Shown one piece after another: positions 1 to 5,442 of a stretch of 7,136 nucleotides of DNA; position 1 is the first letter of the stretch; each line of letters begins with the position of its first letter. The position numbers and the translations under genes are program-made. This DNA comes from an uncultured Flavobacteriaceae bacterium. GTDB taxonomy: Bacteria > Bacteroidota > Bacteroidia > Flavobacteriales > Flavobacteriaceae. The stretch lies in assembly GCA_938018045.1 (NCBI GenBank), contig CALIIP010000016.1, forward strand, positions 1-7,136, written 5' to 3'. The notes under the pieces were generated by a model that worked only from the letters and a program-made list of their open reading frames with translations, made no database searches and was not told where the DNA came from.

Positions 1-116
1 CTGGAGCAAGTGGAATGAAAGATATGGGAAAAGTGATGGGTATGGCTTCAAAAGAATTAGCAGGAAAAGCAGACGGGAAAACGATATCAACGCTTGTAAA
101 AGAGTTGTTAACTTAA
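1..116 (+). CDS. GatB/YqeY domain-containing protein (3' end only)
   Basis: Only the last 37 codons lie in the window; the reading frame begins at base 3 and stops at TAA 114-116. The visible C-terminus reads GASGMKDMGKVMGMASKELA followed by a K/G-rich stretch and ends in TLVKELLT. The motif MGKVMG..S.ELAGKADGK..S.LVKELL is the hallmark C-terminus of the YqeY family. That family shares the tail domain of GatB, the subunit of the Asp/Glu-tRNA amidotransferase that helps bind tRNA. YqeY itself is a small cytoplasmic protein (about 150 aa) of uncertain function. The tRNA gene starts 16 bp after the stop, so the two may share a transcript ending at the 212-274 hairpin. The identification rests on the C-terminal motif only; a full GatB is less likely, but the fragment alone cannot exclude it. 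Confidence 0.8.
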   Translation, partial: GASGMKDMGKVMGMASKELAGKADGKTISTLVKELLT

Positions 117-132
117 TTAGTCATAAAGATTA

Positions 133-206
133 GGCCTCGTGGCGCAACTGAATAGCGCATCAGATTTCGGCTCTGACGGTTACAGGTTTGAATCCTGTCG
201 AGGTCA
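133..206 (+). tRNA. tRNA-Arg (anticodon UCG)
   Basis: All four arms fold. The acceptor stem is GGCCTCG (133-139) with CGAGGTC (199-205), containing one G-U pair. The D stem is GCGC (142-145) with GCGC (155-158). The anticodon stem is TCAGA (160-164) with TCTGA (172-176) around the loop TTTCGGC, giving anticodon TCG at 167-169, which reads CGA and related Arg codons. The T stem is ACAGG (182-186) with CCTGT (194-198). Discriminator is A206; the next bases are CGG, so CCA is not encoded and must be added by the CCA-adding enzyme. A20 (base 152), an arginine identity base known in E. coli, is present, as is C35. Oddities: the D loop has G18-A19 rather than G18-G19 and the T loop is TTTGAAT rather than TTCGAAT, so the tertiary pair 19-56 would be A-U. 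Total length is 74 nt, with no indels relative to standard numbering. Confidence 0.95.
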
Positions 207-211
207 CGGAT

Positions 212-274
212 AAATAAAAAGACTCTAAAAAAGAACAAAGCTTGCTTTATTTCTTTTTTAGAGTCTTTTTATTT
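212..274. terminator. Long perfect hairpin terminator after tRNA-Arg (bidirectional)
   Basis: The arms at 212-235 and 251-274 are perfectly complementary over 24 bp, with the GC-containing core GACTCT/AGAGTC flanked by A-rich and T-rich runs. The 15-nt loop (236-250) contains a further small AAAG/CTTT pairing. Because A-runs lead and T-runs trail on both strands, it can act as an intrinsic terminator in both directions. On the plus strand it would end the YqeY/tRNA transcript, and on the minus strand it would stop read-through from the transporter gene into the tRNA antisense. Confidence 0.85.
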
Positions 275-476
275 TCAAAACGGAGTTTTGTCAGGACGCG
301 AAGCAATCCTGATATTTTCAAAACGGAGTTTTGTCAGGACGCGAAGCAATCCTGATATTTTCAAAACGGAGTTTTGTCAGGACGCGAAGCATTCCTAAGA
401 ACAAAGCTTGTTTTTTTGTTTTGTGGATTTTTCTATTTTTAAAACGGAGTTTTGTCAGGATGAGCAGCAATCCAAT
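271..476. repeat. REP-like palindromic repeat array, about 43-bp units
   Basis: Units lie at 271-313, 314-356 (identical to the first) and 357-396 (identical until one substitution and a diverged end). After a 38-bp interruption (397-434) there is a diverged fourth copy at about 435-476. Each good unit has two palindromes. The first is CAAAAC-GGA-GTTTTG (276-290 in unit 1). The second is TCAGGA...TCCTGA (291-296 with 307-312), whose loop contains GCGAAGC (298-304, 341-347, 384-390). No unique spacers separate units 1 to 3, so this is not a CRISPR array. No long open frame runs through it and the period is not a multiple of three. The array fills the gap between the tRNA terminator and the 3' end of the transporter gene, the usual position of REP/BIME-type intergenic elements. 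Family membership cannot be told from one locus. Interruption 397-434 is T-rich and carries a 14-bp copy of the upstream terminator loop region. Confidence 0.85.
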
Positions 477-488
477 TTATTTCAAAAA

Positions 489-2036
489 CTAAGTTTCAAC
501 AACTAGTTCTTGTTCCAATTCTTCTAAAGACTTCCCTTTTGTTTCAGGTAGTATTTTTAATAAAATAAAGAAACCTATAAAGGCTATTACTCCGAAAATA
601 AAAAATGTGAGAGCGTTTCCTAAATTTGATAATTCCCAAGGGAAAACTAACTGTACAATAGAACTAATTAAAGAGTTTACAAAGGCGATTACTCCAATTG
701 CGAGCCCTCTATATTTTATTGGGTATAATTCTGATAGTAATACCCACATGACAGGGCCTAAAGAAAATGCAAAACAAGCTATGAAGCCTAAAATTCCAAT
801 CAATATTAAATTTGCATTTATATTGGTTGCTGCTTCTAAAATTGCACCATCATTTTTACTATAAACCTTATTTCCTAAAGTTGTTTTTAAATCATTTTTA
901 AAATCGATGTCATTTTCATAAATTTTATTAGCGAGAGGCAACAGTTTTTTAGATTCAGAAAATTCTAATTGATTAATTTTCTCTTCCGATAATTGATACG
1001 TCGCTTGATTGAAACCATAGGCGCATAATAATAGACTAATAGCAATGCCTGCTGTACCAATCAATAATAAAGGTCTTCTCCCCATTCTATCAATTAAATA
1101 GATAGCGACAAAAGTGAAAACTACCGAAATTGTACTTAATAAAACTCCTGATGAAAAAGCAGCATCTGTACCAATACCAGTTTGTTTAAAAATAGAGGTA
1201 GCATAAAAATACACTGCGTTTATACCTGTAATTTGTTGTAAAATACCCACGATTAAGCCGACAACTAAAATAAATCGCAATGATGGTTTTAATAAATCTC
1301 TAATTTTTAATTTAGATTTGTTTTTATCAGTATTTATATTTTTTTCTATAGATGCTATTTCTATACTTCCCCTTTCATTTCCATGAATCTTATTTAAAAC
1401 TCTTTTTGCCTCTTCATATTTTCCTTTTAAATATAACCAGCGAGGACTTTTAGGAACAAAAAACAGCAATATAAAATATAATAGTGCAGGAATTAGTTCT
1501 ACCCCCAACATCCATCTCCAAACATTTTCATCATTAAGGAAAGTGCTATCAGATGTATTGTATTTATTGAAGAAATAATTACTTAAGAAAGCTGCAAAAA
1601 AACCAAAAACGATGTTTAGTTGTTGTAATGAAACCAACTTCCCCCTATTTTCTGCTGTTGAAATTTCTGCAATATATATTGGTGCTAGTACTAGTGCGGC
1701 ACCAAAAGCAATACCTCCAATTATTCTTGCTATATAAAGCATTTCATAAGACATTGCTAAAGCAGATAAGACAGCAGAAATGGCATATAGAAAAGCAACA
1801 AAAATCAACATTCTTTTTCTCCCAATCTTATCACTTATTCTGCCTGAAAATAACATTGCAAACATTGCAGCAAATGATGGTGAACTAACCACCCAACCAG
1901 ATTGAATCTCATTTAAATTAAATTCAGGACCTGCAAAAGACATGACGCCCGAAATAATACCAGCATCAAAGCCAAAAAGAAACCCTCCTAATGCGACTAT
2001 AAAACTGACGAAAATTGTATACACTTTGTTGTTCAT
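489..2036 (-). CDS. Sugar porter family MFS transporter (XylE-like)
   Basis: This inner-membrane secondary transporter has 515 aa and probably 12 helices; family members carry monosaccharides, often with H+. Family signatures appear in order: GGFLFGFDAGIISG in TM1 (17-30), GRISDKIGRKR (65-75, motif A), RIIGGIAFG (104-112), PKSPRWL (195-201), QQITGIN in TM7 (267-273), DRMGRRP (316-322), GPVMWVLLSELYP in TM10 (427-439) and PETKG (497-501). By comparison with E. coli XylE, the sugar-binding residues Q139, Q267, Q268, N273 and W431 are conserved, while N454 replaces XylE Gln415. This supports a hexose or pentose substrate without naming it. An extra charged segment of about 60 residues (about 342-405) lies between TM9 and TM10, predicted to face the periplasm. 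The start ATG (2036) directly precedes the hydrophobic TM1. It is transcribed alone, divergent from the M90 peptidase only 43 bp away, and ends next to the palindromic array. No good -7 box was found for it. Confidence 0.92.
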   Translation of the reverse strand: MNNKVYTIFVSFIVALGGFLFGFDAGIISGVMSFAGPEFNLNEIQSGWVVSSPSFAAMFAMLFSGRISDKIGRKRMLIFVAFLYAISAVLSALAMSYEMLYIARIIGGIAFGAALVLAPIYIAEISTAENRGKLVSLQQLNIVFGFFAAFLSNYFFNKYNTSDSTFLNDENVWRWMLGVELIPALLYFILLFFVPKSPRWLYLKGKYEEAKRVLNKIHGNERGSIEIASIEKNINTDKNKSKLKIRDLLKPSLRFILVVGLIVGILQQITGINAVYFYATSIFKQTGIGTDAAFSSGVLLSTISVVFTFVAIYLIDRMGRRPLLLIGTAGIAISLLLCAYGFNQATYQLSEEKINQLEFSESKKLLPLANKIYENDIDFKNDLKTTLGNKVYSKNDGAILEAATNINANLILIGILGFIACFAFSLGPVMWVLLSELYPIKYRGLAIGVIAFVNSLISSIVQLVFPWELSNLGNALTFFIFGVIAFIGFFILLKILPETKGKSLEELEQELVVET

Positions 2037-2079
2037 AGAATATTCTGAATTAAAAAAAGTAAATTTAATAAATTATTAA

Positions 2080-2859
2080 TTGTTTATATTACATTTGATT
2101 CATATTAAACACAGCAGTCAAATCAAAGTTTTCATTAATATTCATCAATACTATAAAAATCTTCATCGATTCGAATTCTTTTTAAAAGAATTAAGACTTG
2201 AAGAAAGAGAAATAATATCTAAGAATATAAGTTTCTACAATAAACTCTCTTTAAAAAACAAAAAATACTTTGAGCATCGAATAATAAAATTTATGGACAG
2301 TCATAATTTTAAGAGTCGAGAAGGTTTTATTATTACTGATGAAATTAAATTACTTATTGCAGCAACTGCGATTAAAGTTTCGTTTGGTTATAGAAATTAT
2401 CTTTTTTCTATTATAGACACTATAATTGTTTATCCAAAAGATTACTTTTCTAACTTGTCAAATCAACAGCATAAAGGTGAGATTAACCCGAAATATAAAG
2501 CAGTAGTTTTTTCTTGGAAAGATTTTGAAGAGGGATTAAAAATTGAAAATGACAATTTAAACCTTGGGTTACATGAATTTACACATGCAATGCAATTTAG
2601 TTTTAAAATCAATAAAAATTCAGAATCACGATATTTTAATAGAAAGTTTAATAATTTATTAAATTTTCTAGAAGATAAAAAAGTTCAGAAAAAACTTTTG
2701 GATTCAGGTTACTTAAGAGAATATGCTTTTGAAAATCAATATGAATTTTTAGCAGTTTTGGTTGAGCATTATTTTGAAACTCCAATAGAGTTTAAAGAAA
2801 AACTACCTGAAATATTCAATCATACTAAGCGAATATTGAATATTGATATTGAGAATTAA
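2080..2859 (+). CDS. MtfA-like (M90 family) zinc-dependent peptidase, start uncertain
   Basis: The active-site helix HEFTH (H165, E166, H169, numbering from the TTG at 2080) gives the HExxH zinc motif. A second motif, NQYEFLAVLVEHYFETP (219-235), supplies a probable third ligand E222. Together with LSLKNKKYFEHRI (56-68) and the ITDEIKLLIAATAIKVSFGYR block (85-105), this matches the M90/MtfA fold. E. coli MtfA is a cytosolic aminopeptidase-like enzyme that binds the glucose-PTS repressor Mlc; nothing here shows such a partner. No ATG exists before codon 72 (base 2293), which would cut into the domain. An in-frame TAA at 2077-2079 precedes the frame, leaving TTG 2080 or TTG 2095 as the only conventional starts. 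The first 35 residues do not look like a clean domain or anchor, so an unusual start or an eroded 5' end is possible. The gene is divergent from the MFS gene, and its stop overlaps the rpe stop in TTAA. Confidence 0.8.
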   Translation: MFILHLIHIKHSSQIKVFINIHQYYKNLHRFEFFLKELRLEEREIISKNISFYNKLSLKNKKYFEHRIIKFMDSHNFKSREGFIITDEIKLLIAATAIKVSFGYRNYLFSIIDTIIVYPKDYFSNLSNQQHKGEINPKYKAVVFSWKDFEEGLKIENDNLNLGLHEFTHAMQFSFKINKNSESRYFNRKFNNLLNFLEDKKVQKKLLDSGYLREYAFENQYEFLAVLVEHYFETPIEFKEKLPEIFNHTKRILNIDIEN

Positions 2860-3515
2860 CTATTTGCAAGTAATCTCAAATTCTTAATAGTTTCTGTTGG
2901 ATTATCTGCTTTAAAGACAAACGAACCTGCAACCAATACATCTGCGCCTGCAGAAACTAGTTTGTGTGCATTTTGGTCAGTTACGCCTCCATCAATTTCT
3001 ATTTTTGCTTTAGAGCCAGATTGCTCGATAAGATGTTTTAGTTGAATTACCTTTTTGTAAGTATTCTCTATAAAACTTTGCCCGCCAAAACCAGGATTTA
3101 CACTCATCAAGCAAACAAGGTCAATGTCCATAATAACATCTTCCAAAGCATTTATTGGTGTATGAGGATTTAGTGCAACTCCAGCTTGCATGCCTTCTAG
3201 TTTTATAGCCTGAAGCGTGCGATGTAAGTGTGTACATGCCTCGTAATGAACAGTCAATATATCTGCGCCAATACTTTTAAACTCTTTTATGTATTGATCA
3301 GGATTTACAATCATCAAATGAACATCCATCATTTTTTTTGCATGTCTTTGAATTGCTTTAATTACAGGCATTCCAAAAGAAATATTTGGCACAAATACGC
3401 CATCCATCACATCAATATGAATCCAGTCGGCATCACTATTGTTCAGCATTTCTATATCTCGTTGAATGTTTGCAAAGTCTGCTGCAAGTACTGATGGTGC
3501 AATTAGTCTGGTCAT
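2856..3515 (-). CDS. rpe: Ribulose-phosphate 3-epimerase
   Basis: This enzyme interconverts D-ribulose 5-phosphate and D-xylulose 5-phosphate in the pentose phosphate pathway (cytosolic TIM barrel). With the start at 3515 it has 219 aa, the usual family length. Visible signatures: IAPSVLAADF (5-14), WIHIDVMDGVFVPNISFG (31-48) with metal ligands H33 and D35, DVHLMI with H66 (64-69), the glycine-rich phosphate loop MSVNPGFGGQSF (137-148), and KIEIDGGV with catalytic D175 (171-178). The catalytic acid/base pair would be D35 and D175. An in-frame ATG at 3572 adds 19 residues, but it lies upstream of the likely -7 box at 3541-3548 and is not family-like, so 3515 is preferred. The gene has its own probable promoter just after the rpoD terminator. 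It converges on the M90 peptidase gene with a 4-bp overlap and no terminator between them. Confidence 0.96.
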   Translation of the reverse strand: MTRLIAPSVLAADFANIQRDIEMLNNSDADWIHIDVMDGVFVPNISFGMPVIKAIQRHAKKMMDVHLMIVNPDQYIKEFKSIGADILTVHYEACTHLHRTLQAIKLEGMQAGVALNPHTPINALEDVIMDIDLVCLMSVNPGFGGQSFIENTYKKVIQLKHLIEQSGSKAKIEIDGGVTDQNAHKLVSAGADVLVAGSFVFKADNPTETIKNLRLLANS

Positions 3516-3540
3516 TTGTAGGTTGTAAAATTGTTCTGTG

Positions 3541-3548
3541 CAAATATA
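3541..3548 (-). promoter_or_regulatory. Probable -7 box of the rpe promoter (TATATTTG)
   Basis: Read on the minus strand this is TATATTTG, a perfect match to the Bacteroidetes/Flavobacterium -7 consensus TAnnTTTG. It lies 25 bp before the preferred rpe ATG at 3515. The -33 element is poor: TTTC at 3565-3568, about 16 bp upstream, instead of TTTG. The identical octamer occurs before rpoD at 4524-4531. Confidence 0.6.
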
Positions 3549-3579
3549 GTGATAATTGAAAACGGAAACCATCAGAAAT

Positions 3580-3612
3580 AAAAAAAGATGCTGAATAAAT
3601 TATCCAGCATCT
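3580..3612 (-). terminator. Intrinsic terminator of rpoD
   Basis: On the minus strand AGATGCTG (3612-3605) pairs with CAGCATCT (3593-3586) over 8 bp across an 11-nt loop, and the hairpin runs directly into six to seven U residues (3586-3580). It begins 28 bp after the rpoD stop. The rpe promoter region follows within about 15 bp, so rpoD and rpe appear to be separate transcription units. Confidence 0.85.
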
Positions 3613-3640
3613 AAATAGTTGTCGTTTAAAACTTAAACGT

Positions 3641-4504
3641 TTATCCTAAATATGTTTTTAAGATTTTACTTCTTGATGTATGTTTCAATCTTCTGATTGC
3701 TTTTTCTTTAATCTGACGCACACGTTCACGTGTTAAATCAAACGTCTCACCAATTTCTTCAAGAGTCATTGGATGTTGCTCACCTAAACCGAAATAAAGT
3801 TGCACCACATCAGCCTCACGAGGTGTTAGTGTGTCTAAAGCACGGATGATTTCAATTTTCAAGGAATCATGCATTAAAACTCTATCAGGATTTGGAGAAT
3901 CTCCAGTATTTAAAACGTCATATAAATTTGAATCTTCACCTTGTATTAATGGTGCATCCATAGATACGTGACGACCAGAATTTTTCATAGATTCCTTTAC
4001 ATCGCTGATAGTCATATCTAATTTCTTAGCAATTTCTTCAGCAGAAGGATGACGTTCGTTTTCTTGCTCTAAGAAAGCGTACATTTTATTTATTTTATTT
4101 ATAGATCCAATCTTGTTTAAAGGCAACCTAACAATTCTAGATTGTTCTGCTAATGCTTGTAATATTGATTGACGAATCCACCAAACTGCATAAGAGATAA
4201 ATTTAAACCCACGAGTTTCATCAAAACGTTTTGCAGCTTTAATCAATCCTAAATTCCCTTCATTTATTAAATCAGGAAGTGTTAAGCCTTGGTTTTGATA
4301 TTGTTTAGCAACAGAAACAACAAAACGTAAATTTGCTTTAGTTAATTTTTCTAAAGCAATTTGATCTCCAGCTTTAATTCGCTGTGCCAATTCAACTTCC
4401 ATATCTGCTGTTATCAAATCTACTTTTCCAATTTCTTGTAAGTATTTGTCTAACGAGGCAGTCTCTCTATTGGTAACTTGTTTTGTAATCTTTAGTTGTC
4501 TCAT
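3641..4504 (-). CDS. rpoD: RNA polymerase primary sigma factor RpoD (sigma-70/SigA, short Bacteroidetes type)
   Basis: This is the housekeeping sigma factor, which directs core RNA polymerase to TTTG/TAnnTTTG-type promoters in this phylum. At 287 aa it matches the short Bacteroidetes form lacking region 1.1 and the non-conserved region. Domains in order: region 1.2 (about 17-45, SLDKYLQEIGKVDLIT), region 2 (about 50-120) including the 2.3-2.4 segment GFKFISYAVWWIRQSILQAL (99-118) for melting and -10 contact, region 3 (about 125-205), and region 4 (about 220-282). Region 4 carries the helix-turn-helix TLEEIGETFDLTRERVRQIK (237-256) for -35 recognition. The start ATG at 4502-4504 gives the family-like N-terminus MRQLKITKQVTNRETASLDK. 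A TATATTTG box lies 20 bp upstream, so the gene may be read by its own product. It ends at a clear terminator before rpe. I see no frameshift or missing motif. Confidence 0.97.
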   Translation of the reverse strand: MRQLKITKQVTNRETASLDKYLQEIGKVDLITADMEVELAQRIKAGDQIALEKLTKANLRFVVSVAKQYQNQGLTLPDLINEGNLGLIKAAKRFDETRGFKFISYAVWWIRQSILQALAEQSRIVRLPLNKIGSINKINKMYAFLEQENERHPSAEEIAKKLDMTISDVKESMKNSGRHVSMDAPLIQGEDSNLYDVLNTGDSPNPDRVLMHDSLKIEIIRALDTLTPREADVVQLYFGLGEQHPMTLEEIGETFDLTRERVRQIKEKAIRRLKHTSRSKILKTYLG

Positions 4505-4523
4505 CTAATAATTTTATGGTTCT

Positions 4524-4531
4524 CAAATATA
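4524..4531 (-). promoter_or_regulatory. Probable -7 box of the rpoD promoter (TATATTTG)
   Basis: The minus-strand octamer TATATTTG matches TAnnTTTG exactly and lies 20 bp upstream of the rpoD ATG. No clear TTG/TTTG -33 element is seen 17-23 bp further upstream. The 110-bp divergent region 4505-4614 also holds a small palindrome, TTTTGT-T-ACAAAA (4551-4563), of unknown meaning. I found no perfect plus-strand TAnnTTTG box for the downstream ECF sigma gene. Confidence 0.55.
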
Positions 4532-4614
4532 TATACGCAAGTAGTTGTGATTTTGTTACAAAAAAAGTAATAAAAATAAATATTAGGTTAAAGTTTAGTT
4601 TTTAGAGTGACGTT

Positions 4615-5229
4615 TTGTATTTTAGGTGTCTTAATTATATAAGAACTGTTAATAATAGTAATGATTGCTTAAAAGGTCGACTTAACTTGAGTGATGAAGA
4701 ATTAATTGAGGGAATAATAGGAACAAATGATAGTCATTTGTTCTCACAACTTTATGACAGGTATGTTAAGGTTGTGTATAATAAATGTTTGGGATTTAGT
4801 AAATCTAAAGAAGAAGCACAGGATTTAACACATGATATTTTTTTAAAATTATTTGTTAAACTGCGTTCTTTTAAAGGTGACTCTAAATTTTCGACATGGC
4901 TGTATTCGTTTACATATAACCATTGTGTAAATTATGTACAAAGAGATAGTGAAAAGAAAAAACCAAAAGTTTCTATAGATAGTTATCTTGAAAAATTTAC
5001 TGATGATGAAGTTCCTGATGATAGTATATTCAGTTTAAAGACTGAAAAGCTAAAAAAGGTTTTAGAATTAATTGATGTGAATGATAAAGTAATTTTACTT
5101 TTAAAATATCAAGATGATATGTCAATTAGAGAGATTCAAGAGGCTTTAGATATTGGAGAAAGTGCAGTGAAAATGAGAATAAAAAGAGCAAAAGAAAGAG
5201 TATTAATAACGTATAATAACTTGATATGA
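4615..5229 (+). CDS. ECF-type RNA polymerase sigma factor (start uncertain)
   Basis: This is a two-domain group-4 sigma factor. Region 2 spans about 42-111, with LYDRYVKVVYNKC (46-58), the EEAQDLTHDIFLKLF segment (66-80) and FSTWLYSFTYNHCVNYVQRD (92-111). An acidic linker (about 112-140) follows. Region 4 spans about 143-196, with the helix-turn-helix around MSIREIQEALDIGESAVKMR (159-178). It lacks regions 1 and 3, as expected for ECF factors, which usually answer envelope or stress signals and are held by anti-sigma factors. The frame opens after TAG 4603-4605 and contains no ATG start. Candidate starts are TTG 4615 (204 aa) and TTG 4687, which would give a family-like SDEELIEGI N-terminus (180 aa). 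The next gene begins at ATG 5226, overlapping this stop by 4 bp, so the two are very likely translationally coupled. No recognisable membrane anti-sigma gene is adjacent. Confidence 0.88.
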   Translation: MYFRCLNYIRTVNNSNDCLKGRLNLSDEELIEGIIGTNDSHLFSQLYDRYVKVVYNKCLGFSKSKEEAQDLTHDIFLKLFVKLRSFKGDSKFSTWLYSFTYNHCVNYVQRDSEKKKPKVSIDSYLEKFTDDEVPDDSIFSLKTEKLKKVLELIDVNDKVILLLKYQDDMSIREIQEALDIGESAVKMRIKRAKERVLITYNNLI

Positions 5230-5405
5230 TGGAAAATCCTTTTAAAAAGTTACTACATAATGAAGAAGTGCCTGAATTACTTAAAGGTAAAGTAATGAAT
5301 GATATTTCATTTATCAAATTGTCGATAGATTTTGCAGATTTGTTTGTTGTAAAATATCCAAATACTATTGGATCTTTTTTGTCGTCAGAAAAAAATAAAA
5401 AATAA
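5226..5405 (+). CDS. Small hypothetical protein (59 aa) coupled to the ECF sigma factor
   Basis: This short gene is real-looking because its ATGATG start overlaps the sigma stop codon (ATGA overlap, 5226-5229), the frame stays open for 59 codons to TAA 5403-5405, and its composition is protein-like. The product begins MMENPFKKLLHNEEVPELLK, continues through a hydrophobic-amphipathic stretch (about 28-41) and a KYPNTIG motif (43-49), and ends in a lysine-rich SSEKNKK tail. The start of translation could also be the second ATG at 5229. There is no signal peptide and no clear transmembrane helix, so it is probably cytosolic or peripherally attached. I do not recognise the family. Position alone suggests a partner or regulator of the sigma factor, such as a small soluble anti-sigma or an adaptor to the channel encoded 37 bp downstream; this is inference. 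Confidence 0.75.
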   Translation: MMENPFKKLLHNEEVPELLKGKVMNDISFIKLSIDFADLFVVKYPNTIGSFLSSEKNKK

Positions 5406-5432
5406 CACTAACTAAAAATACACTAACTAAAA
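5405..5432 (+). repeat. Tandem 13-bp direct repeat before the channel gene
   Basis: ACACTAACTAAAA occurs exactly twice, at 5405-5417 and 5420-5432, with a 15-bp period. It fills most of the 37-bp gap between the 59-aa gene (its first base is the last base of that stop codon) and the channel start. It could be a duplicated translation-initiation leader or a binding site; no hairpin or terminator is seen here. Confidence 0.7.
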
Positions 5433-5442
5433 CAAATTTATT

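Noticed and set aside
271..476. Possible CRISPR array
   Set aside because: The units are directly abutting with no unique spacers, the unit itself contains two palindromes, and no cas genes are present.
607..864. Plus-strand open frame of 85 codons
   Set aside because: It lies antisense inside the transporter gene, whose minus-strand product has clear family motifs.
1628..1888. Plus-strand open frame of 86 codons
   Set aside because: It is a shadow of the transporter coding frame; low-complexity product with no recognisable motif.
2090..2097. TACATTTG as a promoter for the M90 peptidase
   Set aside because: It matches TAnnTTTG but has no -33 element at proper spacing, and it would place the transcript start downstream of both candidate TTG starts.
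3228..3494. Plus-strand open frame of 88 codons
   Set aside because: It is antisense to rpe, which is certain from its catalytic motifs.
3516..3572. Longer rpe start at 3572 adding 19 residues
   Set aside because: A TAnnTTTG box lies inside this stretch, and the family N-terminus fits the ATG at 3515.
5126..5317. Minus-strand open frame of 63 codons
   Set aside because: It overlaps the sigma region 4 coding sequence and the start of the coupled 59-aa gene; its product is a Leu/Phe/Ser-rich shadow.
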